NCBI GenBank assembly: GCA_902568875.1
Contig: CACFSG010000009.1
Location: 1-32,061, forward strand
From: an uncultured Pelagibacteraceae bacterium
Lineage (GTDB): Bacteria > Pseudomonadota > Alphaproteobacteria > Pelagibacterales > Pelagibacteraceae
Direction: 5' to 3'
Length of the DNA stretch: 32,061 nt
Numbering within the stretch: position 1 is the stretch's first letter; each line of letters begins with the position of its first letter. Below are positions 19,192 to 26,098 of this stretch, one piece after another. A program made the position numbers and the translations under genes. The notes below the pieces were generated by a model. That model did not search any database, had not been told where the DNA came from, and saw nothing but the letters and a program-made list of their open reading frames with translations.

Positions 19192-20134
19192 AGTTGCTAT
19201 TTTAGATGACTACCAAAATGTTTCACAACAATTTGTTGATTTGAAGAAACTTTCAGGAAAATATGAATTTAAAATTTTTAGTAAGCCTTTTTTAGATGAA
19301 GCTGATGCTCTTGAGCAATTAGAAGATTTTGAGGCATTGTTGATAATGCGAGAAAGAACTCCAATAACTAAAAATTTGATAGATAATTTAAGTAAATTAA
19401 AATTTATAATTACAAGTGGTTTAAGAAATAAATCAATAGATCTTGAGGCTGCTAAAAAAAGGAAGATTATTGTTTGTGGAACAGAGACAAATATTCATCC
19501 AACTCCAGAATTAACTTGGGCTTTAATATTAGGATTAGCCAGAAATTTAAAAGAAGAAATAGACAATATGTATCAAGGTTATTGGCAAACTACAGTAGGA
19601 GTTGAGCTAAAAGGAAAAATTTTAGGCTTAATTGGTCTAGGAAAAGTAGGATCTCAAGTTGCTAAAATTGGAAAAGCATTTGGTATGCAAGTAATGGCTT
19701 GGAGTGAAAATCTTAATTTAGACATATGCAAAGAGTTAGATGTACTACCATGTAGCAAAGATGATCTTATAAAAAATTCAGATTTTTTATCTATTCATGT
19801 TCAAGGTGGAGATAGATACAATAATTGTATTACTTTAAAAGAATTAGACAAAATGAAAAAGACAGCTTTTTTAATAAATACTTCTAGAGGTCCAATAGTT
19901 AATGAAGATGATTTAATCATTGCTTTGTCAACAAATGAAATAGCAGGCGCAGGTATTGATGTTTATGAAAAAGAACCTTTGCCAGAAAATAATAAATTAA
20001 GATTTTTACCAAATGCATTACTTACCCCACATATTGGATATGTGACTGCGGAAAATTACAGCATCTTTTATAATCAAATGATTGAAGCACTAGAAGCCTG
20101 TGTTAATGGTAAACCTATTCGTGTTATTGAATAA
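19184..20134 (+). CDS. NAD-dependent D-2-hydroxyacid dehydrogenase family protein
   Basis: This enzyme probably interconverts a 2-oxoacid and a D-2-hydroxyacid with NAD(P)H. The 316-residue protein has the split catalytic domain and central nucleotide fold with G151-L-G153-K-V-G156. It has the three catalytic positions: R235 (INTSRGPIV), E264 (YEKEPLP) and H283 (TPHIGYVT). No C-terminal ACT or other regulatory domain is present, so it is not a full-length SerA. The residue after the second strand is Trp-Ser (MAWSE) rather than the usual Asp, which may alter NAD/NADP preference. It overlaps the EamA gene by eight bases. Hydroxypyruvate/glyoxylate reductase or a phosphoglycerate dehydrogenase-like role are possible. 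Confidence 0.88.
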   Translation: MFKVAILDDYQNVSQQFVDLKKLSGKYEFKIFSKPFLDEADALEQLEDFEALLIMRERTPITKNLIDNLSKLKFIITSGLRNKSIDLEAAKKRKIIVCGTETNIHPTPELTWALILGLARNLKEEIDNMYQGYWQTTVGVELKGKILGLIGLGKVGSQVAKIGKAFGMQVMAWSENLNLDICKELDVLPCSKDDLIKNSDFLSIHVQGGDRYNNCITLKELDKMKKTAFLINTSRGPIVNEDDLIIALSTNEIAGAGIDVYEKEPLPENNKLRFLPNALLTPHIGYVTAENYSIFYNQMIEALEACVNGKPIRVIE

Positions 20135-20160
20135 AAACTTTAATAAATTATTATAATTGA

Positions 20161-20532
20161 ATGAATAAAAAAAATTCAAATCTATCTGTTGAGCAAAAAT
20201 TAGTTATGTTTGAAGATGGAACAGAACCACCAGGAACAAGTGAATTAAATAGTGAAAAGCGTGAAGGAAGTTATCATTGTGCTAACTGTGGAGTAAAATT
20301 ATTTGACTCAAACACTAAATATGAAAGTGGTTCAGGTTGGCCATCATTTTATCAGTCATTACCAAATGTTTTTGAAACTAAAACAGATCATTTATTAGGT
20401 TATGCTAGAACAGAATATCATTGTAAAAAATGTGATGCTCATCATGGTCATATTTTTGATGATGGTCCACAACCAACTGGTAAAAGATATTGTAACAATG
20501 GAGTATGTTTAATTTTTAAACCTAAAAAATAA
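20161..20532 (+). CDS. msrB: Peptide methionine (R)-S-oxide reductase MsrB
   Basis: MsrB reduces the R form of methionine sulfoxide in oxidised proteins. The 123-residue protein is a single SelR domain with four zinc-binding cysteines in two CxxC pairs (C40/C43 and C88/C91). It has the YESGSGWPSF stretch and HHGHIFDDGPQPTGKRYC, in which C111 is the catalytic cysteine. The usual resolving Cys is not evident at its common N-terminal position. TATAAT at 20152-20157 with TTGAAT 19 bp upstream could be a promoter, though it would put transcription start at the ATG. The gene abuts the following membrane-protein gene with a one-base overlap (TAATG). Confidence 0.94.
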   Translation: MNKKNSNLSVEQKLVMFEDGTEPPGTSELNSEKREGSYHCANCGVKLFDSNTKYESGSGWPSFYQSLPNVFETKTDHLLGYARTEYHCKKCDAHHGHIFDDGPQPTGKRYCNNGVCLIFKPKK

Positions 20533-20873
20533 TGATAATTAAATATATTAGCTTTCTAATAGGAGTTATTTGGTCATATTCAATTATAAAAACTCAATCA
20601 GTTTTTAGTAAAAAAGCTGGAATTATTTTTAAAATTTTTATTACGAAAGTTTCTTGGTTTACCTTAATAGCTGCTTGTTATTTTGGTTATAAAAATTTTT
20701 CTATTAAATCTACTATAATTGGTATTATTGTTGCTATTTTATTAGTTAATATTGGATTTTATTTCTCAAAAAAATTTATTAATCAAAGGTTAAGTGAAAA
20801 ACAAATCGTAATATTTAAAAGTTTTTTTGAATATACTTTAATTTTTTGGGTTGTTTATTACGTTTTATTTTAA
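20532..20873 (+). CDS. Small four-helix membrane protein of unknown function
   Basis: I do not recognise this 113-residue protein. It has about four hydrophobic helices (roughly residues 3-19, 31-50, 58-78 and 92-113) separated by short Lys-rich loops, and ends right after the last helix (VVYYVLF). There is no signal peptide, Cys pair or conserved acidic motif that suggests chemistry. It overlaps the msrB stop by one base, so it is probably co-transcribed with msrB. Its end overlaps the convergent glutaredoxin gene by nine bases. Base composition matches its neighbours, so it is likely a real gene. The setting among thiol-repair genes hints at an oxidative-stress or redox link, but that is inference. 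Confidence 0.75.
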   Translation: MIIKYISFLIGVIWSYSIIKTQSVFSKKAGIIFKIFITKVSWFTLIAACYFGYKNFSIKSTIIGIIVAILLVNIGFYFSKKFINQRLSEKQIVIFKSFFEYTLIFWVVYYVLF

Positions 20874-21119
20874 AAGATCTTTTAATTTATTTTCTTTTTC
20901 TAAAGTTCTTACTTCATCATAGCCACCAATGTGTTGATCATCAAAAAATATTTGTGGGATTGTTTTTTTTCCATTAGTTTTTTTAATCATTTCATCCATA
21001 GCACCATTAACTGTTGCAACATTAATTTCTTTATAAGTTACATTGTTTCTGGCTAACAATCTTTTTGCTGCTTCACAATAATTACAAAGTGGACCTGTAT
21101 AAATTGTAATATTTTTCAT
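20865..21119 (-). CDS. grxC: Glutaredoxin (class I, GrxC-like) with a CNYC site
   Basis: This is a small dithiol glutaredoxin that uses glutathione to reduce disulfides. The 84-residue protein has the thioredoxin-fold order: beta strand, active site C12-N-Y-C15 (GPLCNYCEAAKRLL), then the cis-proline motif TIPQIFFD and the GGYDEV motif that helps bind glutathione. The length is typical of bacterial GrxC. The usual CPYC centre has Asn in place of Pro, a change that can alter redox potential or cluster binding in this family. It is the only gene here on the minus strand. It is convergent with the msrB pair and divergent from the LysE-family gene, with 303 bp of non-coding DNA upstream. Confidence 0.92.
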   Translation of the reverse strand: MKNITIYTGPLCNYCEAAKRLLARNNVTYKEINVATVNGAMDEMIKKTNGKKTIPQIFFDDQHIGGYDEVRTLEKENKLKDLLK

Positions 21120-21164
21120 AACTTATAAATAATCACTTTTTTTTAATTTACTAGTAATTTATTT

Positions 21165-21178
21165 TTTGAATATTCAAA
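21165..21178. repeat. 14-bp palindrome upstream of grxC
   Basis: TTTGAATATTCAAA is a perfect palindrome about 46 bases from the grxC start on the minus strand, a typical place for an operator. It is AT-rich, so chance occurrence is quite possible. Confidence 0.3.
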
Positions 21179-21329
21179 TTTTTTTTAATTTTTAAAAAAT
21201 GATTCTATCTGTACTGATAACGCAAAAGACCCAATTTGAACTTTCAATATTAAGCTTTTGATTTTTAACAGGTGCCAAAAAAAGAGGTGCGACTTTTTTT
21301 TATAATTTCCTCATATTTTAAAAAAAATC

Positions 21330-21335
21330 TATAAT
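21330..21335 (+). promoter_or_regulatory. Possible -10 box for the LysE-family leader
   Basis: TATAAT is followed by about 85 bases before the likely ATG at 21423. No good -35 lies 16-18 bp upstream (the bases there are TTCCTC), so this rests on one element in AT-rich DNA. If real, transcription would begin near 21342 and the hairpin at 21368 would lie wholly in the leader. Confidence 0.3.
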
Positions 21336-21367
21336 GCATTTTTTTTTAGAACTGATATAAAGGTATT

Positions 21368-21420
21368 GATAGTCCTTATAGCCATCTTTAGCTCCCGGTT
21401 TTTAAGGGCTATCTTTTTTT
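21368..21420 (+). terminator. Terminator-like hairpin in the leader of the LysE-family gene
   Basis: GATAGTCCTTA (21368-21378) pairs with TAAGGGCTATC (21403-21413) over 11 bp with one G-U pair. The loop is 24 bases and seven T follow at once (21414-21420). The predicted gene start is two bases later. A second upstream segment, ATAGCC (21378-21383), can pair with GGCTAT (21407-21412) inside the same right arm, so two mutually exclusive foldings exist. This fits an attenuator or riboswitch expression platform. It could also simply end a small RNA that starts around 21340. Confidence 0.6.
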
Positions 21421-21422
21421 AT

Positions 21423-22037
21423 ATGCTTCCCCTAGATTTTATACTTTTTTTACAAATTATAATTTTTTTGTTTATTACACCCGGAACACCAAGAATAGTT
21501 ATTATTTCTTATTCCATGAATTATGGAATTCAAAAGTGTATTTGGACAGCATTAGGTGACATTACTGCAAATTTTATTCAAGCAACTTTGGTTATCTTTG
21601 TTTTAGGAAATTTTTTTTCAGATAATCCAAATTTTTTAAATATTTTTAAGTGGATTGGAGTAATTTATTTGTTTTATTTAGCTTATGATGTTTATAAATC
21701 AGCACCTAAAGATATAAATTCAAAAATAATTACTTCAAAAAGTTTTTTTTCTTTTTTTAAAGATGGTTTTTTGGTTGCAGGAACAAGTCCAAAGGCTTGG
21801 TTATTTTTTCCTTTAATATTTCCACAATTTATTGATTTTAATTTAAATTATATTTTTCAATTTTTTATTTTAATAACGACCTATGTAATTTTAGATTTTT
21901 TATCTTTAATGGGTTATGCTTTGCTCGCACAAAAATTAATTAATTGGATAAAAGCAAATCCAAAAACAATTAATACAATCTCAGCGAGTGTTTTAGTTAT
22001 AATCGCTTTAATAATTATTGTTACACAACAGTATTGA
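21423..22037 (+). CDS. LysE/RhtB-family amino-acid exporter
   Basis: This is an inner-membrane translocator that exports amino acids or related metabolites. From ATG 21423 it has 204 residues, the normal length, with about six helices. The signature LFITPGTPRIVIISYSMNYG follows the first helix, where the family has the conserved Pro-Gly-Pro stretch; here it is Pro-Gly-Thr-Pro. A second conserved region is GFLVAGTSPKAWLFF (Asn-Pro-Lys in most members, Ser-Pro-Lys here). The frame is open further upstream to a TTG at 21366, but that would translate the terminator-like hairpin and add residues with no match in the family, so ATG 21423 is chosen. No Shine-Dalgarno is visible in front of it. The substrate is unknown. 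Confidence 0.88.
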   Translation: MLPLDFILFLQIIIFLFITPGTPRIVIISYSMNYGIQKCIWTALGDITANFIQATLVIFVLGNFFSDNPNFLNIFKWIGVIYLFYLAYDVYKSAPKDINSKIITSKSFFSFFKDGFLVAGTSPKAWLFFPLIFPQFIDFNLNYIFQFFILITTYVILDFLSLMGYALLAQKLINWIKANPKTINTISASVLVIIALIIIVTQQY

Positions 22038-22124
22038 AATATTAGGTTTGCTATTTTTGTTACTTGCAAAAAAGTGATTTTCTTTATTAAATTGATTTAT
22101 TAATTAATTAACAAGGGAAATAAA

Positions 22125-23363
22125 ATGAAAATAAATAAAATAATCTTGGGTTTTATTTCTGCATTAGCAATATTATTATCAACATCAGTAACATCTTTTG
22201 CAAAAGTTGTTGGTGATAAGATAGTTTTAGGTGCTGCTGTTTCACTAACAGGAAAATATTCATCTAATGGTGTTCACACTCAAAATGGCTATAACATGGC
22301 TGTTGACAGAATTAACAGCATGGGTGGTATTAAAGTTGGTGGAAAAACTTATAAGTTTGAAATCATTTACTACGATGATGAATCAAATCCTAAAAGAGCC
22401 GCACAACTTGCAGAAAGATTAATTTCACAAGATGGTGTTGAGTTTATGCTTGGACCATACAGTTCAGGTTTAACTAAAGCAATAGCGCCAGTTACTGAAA
22501 AATATGGTGTTCCAATGGTTGAAGCAAATGGTGCTTCTAGATCTTTATTTACTAAAGGTTACAAATATTTATTTGCAGTGTTAGCACCAGCAAATTTATA
22601 CCTAGACGTAGCTATTAGAACTGCTGTTGAATTAAATGGCGGTAAAGGTGTTAAAATTGCACAAGCTTTTGAGCAAGACGCTTTTTCTCAAGACGTTAGA
22701 TTAGGTATTTTAGATGCTGCTAAAGACACAGGTTCTGAAATCATAATTGACGATAAATTGCCAAAAGAACTTAATGATATGGCTGCAACTTTAGTTAAAG
22801 TAAAACAAATGAAGCCAGATGTACTTGTCGTATCAGGCCATACAAAAGGAGCTTTAACTGCTATCAGACAAATTTCTGAAATGAAAGTTGATGTTCCAAT
22901 GCTTGCAATGACACACTGTGATGCTGCAAAACTATCTAAGCAACATGGTAAAAATGCTCAGTATGCTTTATGTGCTTCTCAATGGCATAAAACTTTAACT
23001 TACAAAGACAAGTGGTTTAAAGATGGAATGACGTATGATGCAGACTTTACTAAAATGTTTGGATATGCGCCACCGTATCAAGCCGCTGAATCTTCAGCAG
23101 CTTTATTGGTTTTTAAAGATGCTTTTGAAAGAGCAAATTCTTTTGACCAAAAGAAAGTAAGAGATGCTCTTGCTGCTACAGACATGCAAACTTTTTATGG
23201 AAATATAAAATTTGCTCCAGGCGGTCAAAACGTTTCTAAACCCATGGTATTATTCCAAGTTATTTGTGATAGCTCTGGAAAATGTGAAAATAAAGTTGTT
23301 GCTCCACTTAAGTGGGCCTCTGCTAAGTTAATTCACCCAGTACCAAAGTGGTCTGAAAGATAA
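22125..23363 (+). CDS. ABC transporter periplasmic binding protein, branched-chain/polar amino-acid (HAAT) family
   Basis: This is a type I periplasmic binding protein (Peripla_BP_6 / Leu-Ile-Val-binding fold) that feeds the LivHMGF complex downstream. The 412-residue product has a Sec signal peptide with likely cleavage after SFA (A26|K27). The mature start IVLGAAVSLTGKYSSNG and YYDDESNPKRAAQLAERLI are standard for the family, followed by MLGPYSSGLTKAIAPVTE with the ligand-contacting Ser/Thr region. AAGGGA at 22113-22118 gives a good ribosome site. A strong hairpin terminator after its stop separates it from the permeases. The ligand is not evident; amino acids or small amides are usual for this fold. 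A 12-bp AT palindrome (22100-22111) precedes the ribosome site, of doubtful meaning. Confidence 0.93.
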   Translation: MKINKIILGFISALAILLSTSVTSFAKVVGDKIVLGAAVSLTGKYSSNGVHTQNGYNMAVDRINSMGGIKVGGKTYKFEIIYYDDESNPKRAAQLAERLISQDGVEFMLGPYSSGLTKAIAPVTEKYGVPMVEANGASRSLFTKGYKYLFAVLAPANLYLDVAIRTAVELNGGKGVKIAQAFEQDAFSQDVRLGILDAAKDTGSEIIIDDKLPKELNDMAATLVKVKQMKPDVLVVSGHTKGALTAIRQISEMKVDVPMLAMTHCDAAKLSKQHGKNAQYALCASQWHKTLTYKDKWFKDGMTYDADFTKMFGYAPPYQAAESSAALLVFKDAFERANSFDQKKVRDALAATDMQTFYGNIKFAPGGQNVSKPMVLFQVICDSSGKCENKVVAPLKWASAKLIHPVPKWSER

Positions 23364-23376
23364 CAACTAATCTATA

Positions 23377-23409
23377 AATACCCCCTAAACTCTAGGGGGT
23401 ATTTTTTTT
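23377..23409 (+). terminator. Intrinsic terminator/attenuator after the HAAT binding-protein gene
   Basis: An 11-bp perfect stem, AATACCCCCTA (23377-23387) with TAGGGGGTATT (23393-23403), has a five-base loop, and a run of eight T starts at 23402. This is the best intrinsic terminator in the window. Since the permease and ATPase genes follow in the same direction only 13 bases later, it probably ends most but not all transcripts, so that binding protein is made in excess. Confidence 0.88.
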
Positions 23410-23421
23410 CAAGGGAAAATT

Positions 23422-24315
23422 ATGGATTTTATGGTCTTCCAATATCCGATGATAACTATCCAAGCTTGCTTGGACGGTATACTTCTTGGTATTTTATTTG
23501 CATTGATTGCTTATGGTATGGCTCTGCAATGGGGAGTAATGAATATCATAAATATTGCTCAAGGTGATTTAGTTATTCTAGGAGGATATATTGCATACTT
23601 CATGTATCTTTATGGAATTCATCCTGCTTGGGGTGTGATTGTGTCACCAATTATAATGTATTTTGTTGGTGTTGGAATTTATAAATTAGTAATTAATAAA
23701 GTTGTTGATCGAGATTTATTCATCTCAATTCTTGCTACATTTGGAATAAGTATTCTTTTTATGCAACTAATGAATTTTGCATTTGGTGCAGATGTTGTTT
23801 TAGCTAATTCAGGTTATGGAACTACTTTTTTATTTGATAGCAATGTTGTTTTACCAAATTCAAAAATATTTTCTGCTTTTATTAGTATTTTGTTTGCGAT
23901 TTGTTTAGTGATATATATGAAAAAATCTAAACTTGGTCGCGCAATTAGGGCGACTGCACAAAATTCAAGAGCAGCCAAGATTTTAGGAGTAGATACAGAG
24001 AAAGTTTATGCTGCTACTTTTGGTATAAATGCTGCACTTTGTGGTGTTGCAGGTGCATTAATATCAATAACATTTACAATACATCCTTACATGGGATTAC
24101 CATACACAATTAGGTCTTTCATGATCGTTATTGTTGCAGGTTTAGGAAATCTTCCTGGCGTAGCATTATCGGGGATGGGTTTAGGAGTTTTTGAGGAATT
24201 TGCCGATTATATATTGGGTACTGAGTTCAGAATTGGTTCTGTATTTTTATTATTAGTATTAATTTTAGTTTACAGAAGATTTAAATTATCAAGAAAAAGA
24301 GAATATTTAAAATGA
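23422..24315 (+). CDS. livH: HAAT ABC transporter permease LivH
   Basis: This is the first inner-membrane permease of the amino-acid importer. The 297-residue protein has about eight helices and the LivH motifs WGVMNIINIAQGDLVILGGY, GRAIRATAQNSRAAKILGVD (EAA-like coupling loop) and FMIVIVAGLGNLPGVALSGMG. Length and motif order fit the family. AAGGGA (23411-23416) lies five bases before the ATG. The gene starts right after the terminator that follows the binding-protein gene and overlaps livM by four bases (ATGA), so permease translation is coupled. Confidence 0.94.
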   Translation: MDFMVFQYPMITIQACLDGILLGILFALIAYGMALQWGVMNIINIAQGDLVILGGYIAYFMYLYGIHPAWGVIVSPIIMYFVGVGIYKLVINKVVDRDLFISILATFGISILFMQLMNFAFGADVVLANSGYGTTFLFDSNVVLPNSKIFSAFISILFAICLVIYMKKSKLGRAIRATAQNSRAAKILGVDTEKVYAATFGINAALCGVAGALISITFTIHPYMGLPYTIRSFMIVIVAGLGNLPGVALSGMGLGVFEEFADYILGTEFRIGSVFLLLVLILVYRRFKLSRKREYLK

Positions 24316-25361
24316 ATAAAAACTTAATTTTATATGTGATAATATTAGCTTTTGGATTAACAGCTCCATTTGTATTTCCAGCATTTAAAGTTCAATTATC
24401 TATTCTTTGTGTTCTAATTATTTTAGCAGTTACCTGGAATATACAAGGTGGTGAGATGGGTTATAATTCGTTCGGAAACATTTTATTTTATGGGCTTGGC
24501 ATGTATTTATGTGCATCAGTGCAAGTTGGCATGTTTTTTCCATTAGCTGAGTGGACTGAAAGTGGTGGAGAAAAAACATTTGTACATACTCCGGCTCAAT
24601 TTTTTCAAGGAATGGCAGTTGGACTTGTAGTGGCAGCGGTTGTTCCAACAATTGTTGCGGGCTTAATTGGATATTCAATTTTAGGATTAAGAGGTCATTA
24701 TTTTGCAATATGTACTTTGGGATTAGGAGTTGCAGCTGGAGAAATTTCTGGAGGTATTGAAATTATAGGAGCTGGCCAAGGATTTACAACACCGCCTTTC
24801 CCCAATGTTGGAGGATTGGAAGCAAGAGGAGAGTTTTTTTATTTTTGTAGTTTTTTTGCTCTAGTACTTGCATTCATAACTATAAGAGCAATTTACTCTA
24901 CTCGTTTTAAATTAATTCTAAATGCTATTAGAGATAATGAAGATAAAGCTGAAGCAATGGGTATTGAAACTATGAAGTATAAAATAATTGGTTGGATGGT
25001 GTCTGCATTCTTCTGTGGTTTAGCAGGAGGAATCATGGGAGGATTGGTTGGATATATAGACTCAACAGATGTTGCTTTTGATGGAAGAGAAATGGGAGTG
25101 TTCATGGTGCTTATGGCAATCTTAGGTGGAAAAGGAACTTTATGGGGTCCAATTATTGGAGCAACAGTCTTTCATATTTTTAAAGAAGGTTTTTGGACAT
25201 TCTTTTTAGGTTGGCAGTATGTTGCCTTGGGAGTCCTAATCGTAGTTATAGTAATTTACTTCCCAGAAGGAATTATGGGTTGGCTCAGAGAAAAATATCC
25301 CGAAAGATTTGGGGAAGTTGTAGATGAAGCAGATCGAAAAGCACAGGTGGAATTAAAATGA
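24312..25361 (+). CDS. livM: HAAT ABC transporter permease LivM
   Basis: This is the second inner-membrane permease of the importer and partner of LivH. It has 349 residues and about nine helices. Family features are the VTWNIQGGEMGYNSFGNILFYG stretch near residues 40-60 (broken here by no insertions), GLRGHYFAICTLG, the coupling loop IRDNEDKAEAMGIET and FMVLMAILGGKGTLWGPIIG near the C-terminus. The C-terminal tail (PERFGEVVDEADRKA and following) is a short cytoplasmic extension. It overlaps livH by four bases and livG by four bases. Confidence 0.94.
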   Translation: MNKNLILYVIILAFGLTAPFVFPAFKVQLSILCVLIILAVTWNIQGGEMGYNSFGNILFYGLGMYLCASVQVGMFFPLAEWTESGGEKTFVHTPAQFFQGMAVGLVVAAVVPTIVAGLIGYSILGLRGHYFAICTLGLGVAAGEISGGIEIIGAGQGFTTPPFPNVGGLEARGEFFYFCSFFALVLAFITIRAIYSTRFKLILNAIRDNEDKAEAMGIETMKYKIIGWMVSAFFCGLAGGIMGGLVGYIDSTDVAFDGREMGVFMVLMAILGGKGTLWGPIIGATVFHIFKEGFWTFFLGWQYVALGVLIVVIVIYFPEGIMGWLREKYPERFGEVVDEADRKAQVELK

Positions 25362-26098
25362 GCATTCTAGAAGTCAACAATGTAAGTAAATCATTTGGTG
25401 GTGTTAAAGCTAATGTTGATATTTCAATGTCCGTTGAGAAAGGAAAAATTGTTGGTTTAATAGGCCCTAATGGATCTGGTAAGACAACTTTATTTAATTC
25501 TATTGTTGGTACTTACCCTATAGATAATGGATCTATTAAATTTAATGGAAAAGAGGTATCAGAACTTCCAGTTCCTGTAATAGCGAAACTTGGTTTACTA
25601 AGAACTTTTCAGCAAACAAGAATTTATGGAAAGCTTAATTGTGTAGAAAATATGCTTATCAGTCATAAAGGAAGTGACTCAAGTTTATTAAAGATATTTT
25701 CAAAAATTCCAAAAGAGCTTACAGAAAAAGCTGAAAACCTACTTAGTTTTGTAGGATTATATCAAAAAAGAAAATTAAGAGCTGGAGACTTATCATTTGG
25801 TCAACAGAAATTGTTAGAATTAGCAATGGCTTTGATGAATGAACCTGAAATGCTTTTATTAGATGAACCGACCGCAGGAATTAATCCTACTTTAATAAAT
25901 GGTATTATAGATAGATTAATTAAAGTAAACCAAGATTTTGGAATTACATTGTTAGTAATTGAACACAATATGAGAGTAATTATGCAATTAGCAGAAAATA
26001 TATTCTGTTTAGCTCATGGCAAAATGTTAGCCAATGGTTCTCCAGATGAAATTAAAAATGATAAGCGAGTAATTGACGCTTATTTAGGAGCACAATAA
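25358..26098 (+). CDS. livG: HAAT ABC transporter ATPase LivG
   Basis: This is one of the two ATPases that energise the LivHM permease. The 246-residue protein has the Walker A motif GPNGSGKTT near residue 37, the LivG hallmark LLRTFQQTRIYG, a signature written LSFGQQKLLEL (Phe in place of the first Gly, common in LivG) and Walker B MLLLDEPTAGINP. The switch His is in VIEHNMRVIM. The C-terminus ends IDAYLGAQ, as is usual for LivG. It overlaps livM by four bases and livF by one base (TAATG). Confidence 0.95.
   Translation: MSILEVNNVSKSFGGVKANVDISMSVEKGKIVGLIGPNGSGKTTLFNSIVGTYPIDNGSIKFNGKEVSELPVPVIAKLGLLRTFQQTRIYGKLNCVENMLISHKGSDSSLLKIFSKIPKELTEKAENLLSFVGLYQKRKLRAGDLSFGQQKLLELAMALMNEPEMLLLDEPTAGINPTLINGIIDRLIKVNQDFGITLLVIEHNMRVIMQLAENIFCLAHGKMLANGSPDEIKNDKRVIDAYLGAQ

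Larger units (their letters stand above)
21120..21422. other. Non-coding region between grxC and the LysE-family gene
   Basis: This is the longest stretch without a gene. From left to right it holds AT-rich DNA upstream of grxC, a 14-bp palindrome (21165-21178) and GC-containing sequence with AGGTGC twice (21270-21275 and 21285-21290). Further on are a possible -10 box TATAAT (21330-21335) and a hairpin with T run (21368-21420). The rightmost 90 bases look like a leader or a small RNA for the downstream gene. I recognise no known RNA family and no convincing small protein: the ATG at 21199 gives only 20 codons and the one at 21334 only eight. Confidence 0.7.

Noticed and set aside
21120-21420. 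6S RNA, SRP RNA, tmRNA or a known SAR11 riboswitch in the intergenic region
   Set aside because: None of the conserved sequence blocks I know for these RNAs could be seen, so no family name is given.
21366-21422. Upstream TTG start for the LysE-family gene
   Set aside because: It would translate the hairpin and T run into 19 extra residues. The family N-terminus and normal length match ATG 21423.
22100-22111. 12-bp palindrome TTAATTAATTAA before the HAAT binding-protein gene
   Set aside because: It is made only of A and T in a simple repeating pattern in an AT-rich genome, so it is likely a chance event.
24430-24708. Minus-strand open frame of 92 codons inside livM (also others at 11227-11415, 13943-14131, 17060-17272, 17625-17831, 24893-25105 and 26483-26737)
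   Set aside because: All oppose strong genes with conserved motifs on the + strand, have odd composition and no ribosome sites.
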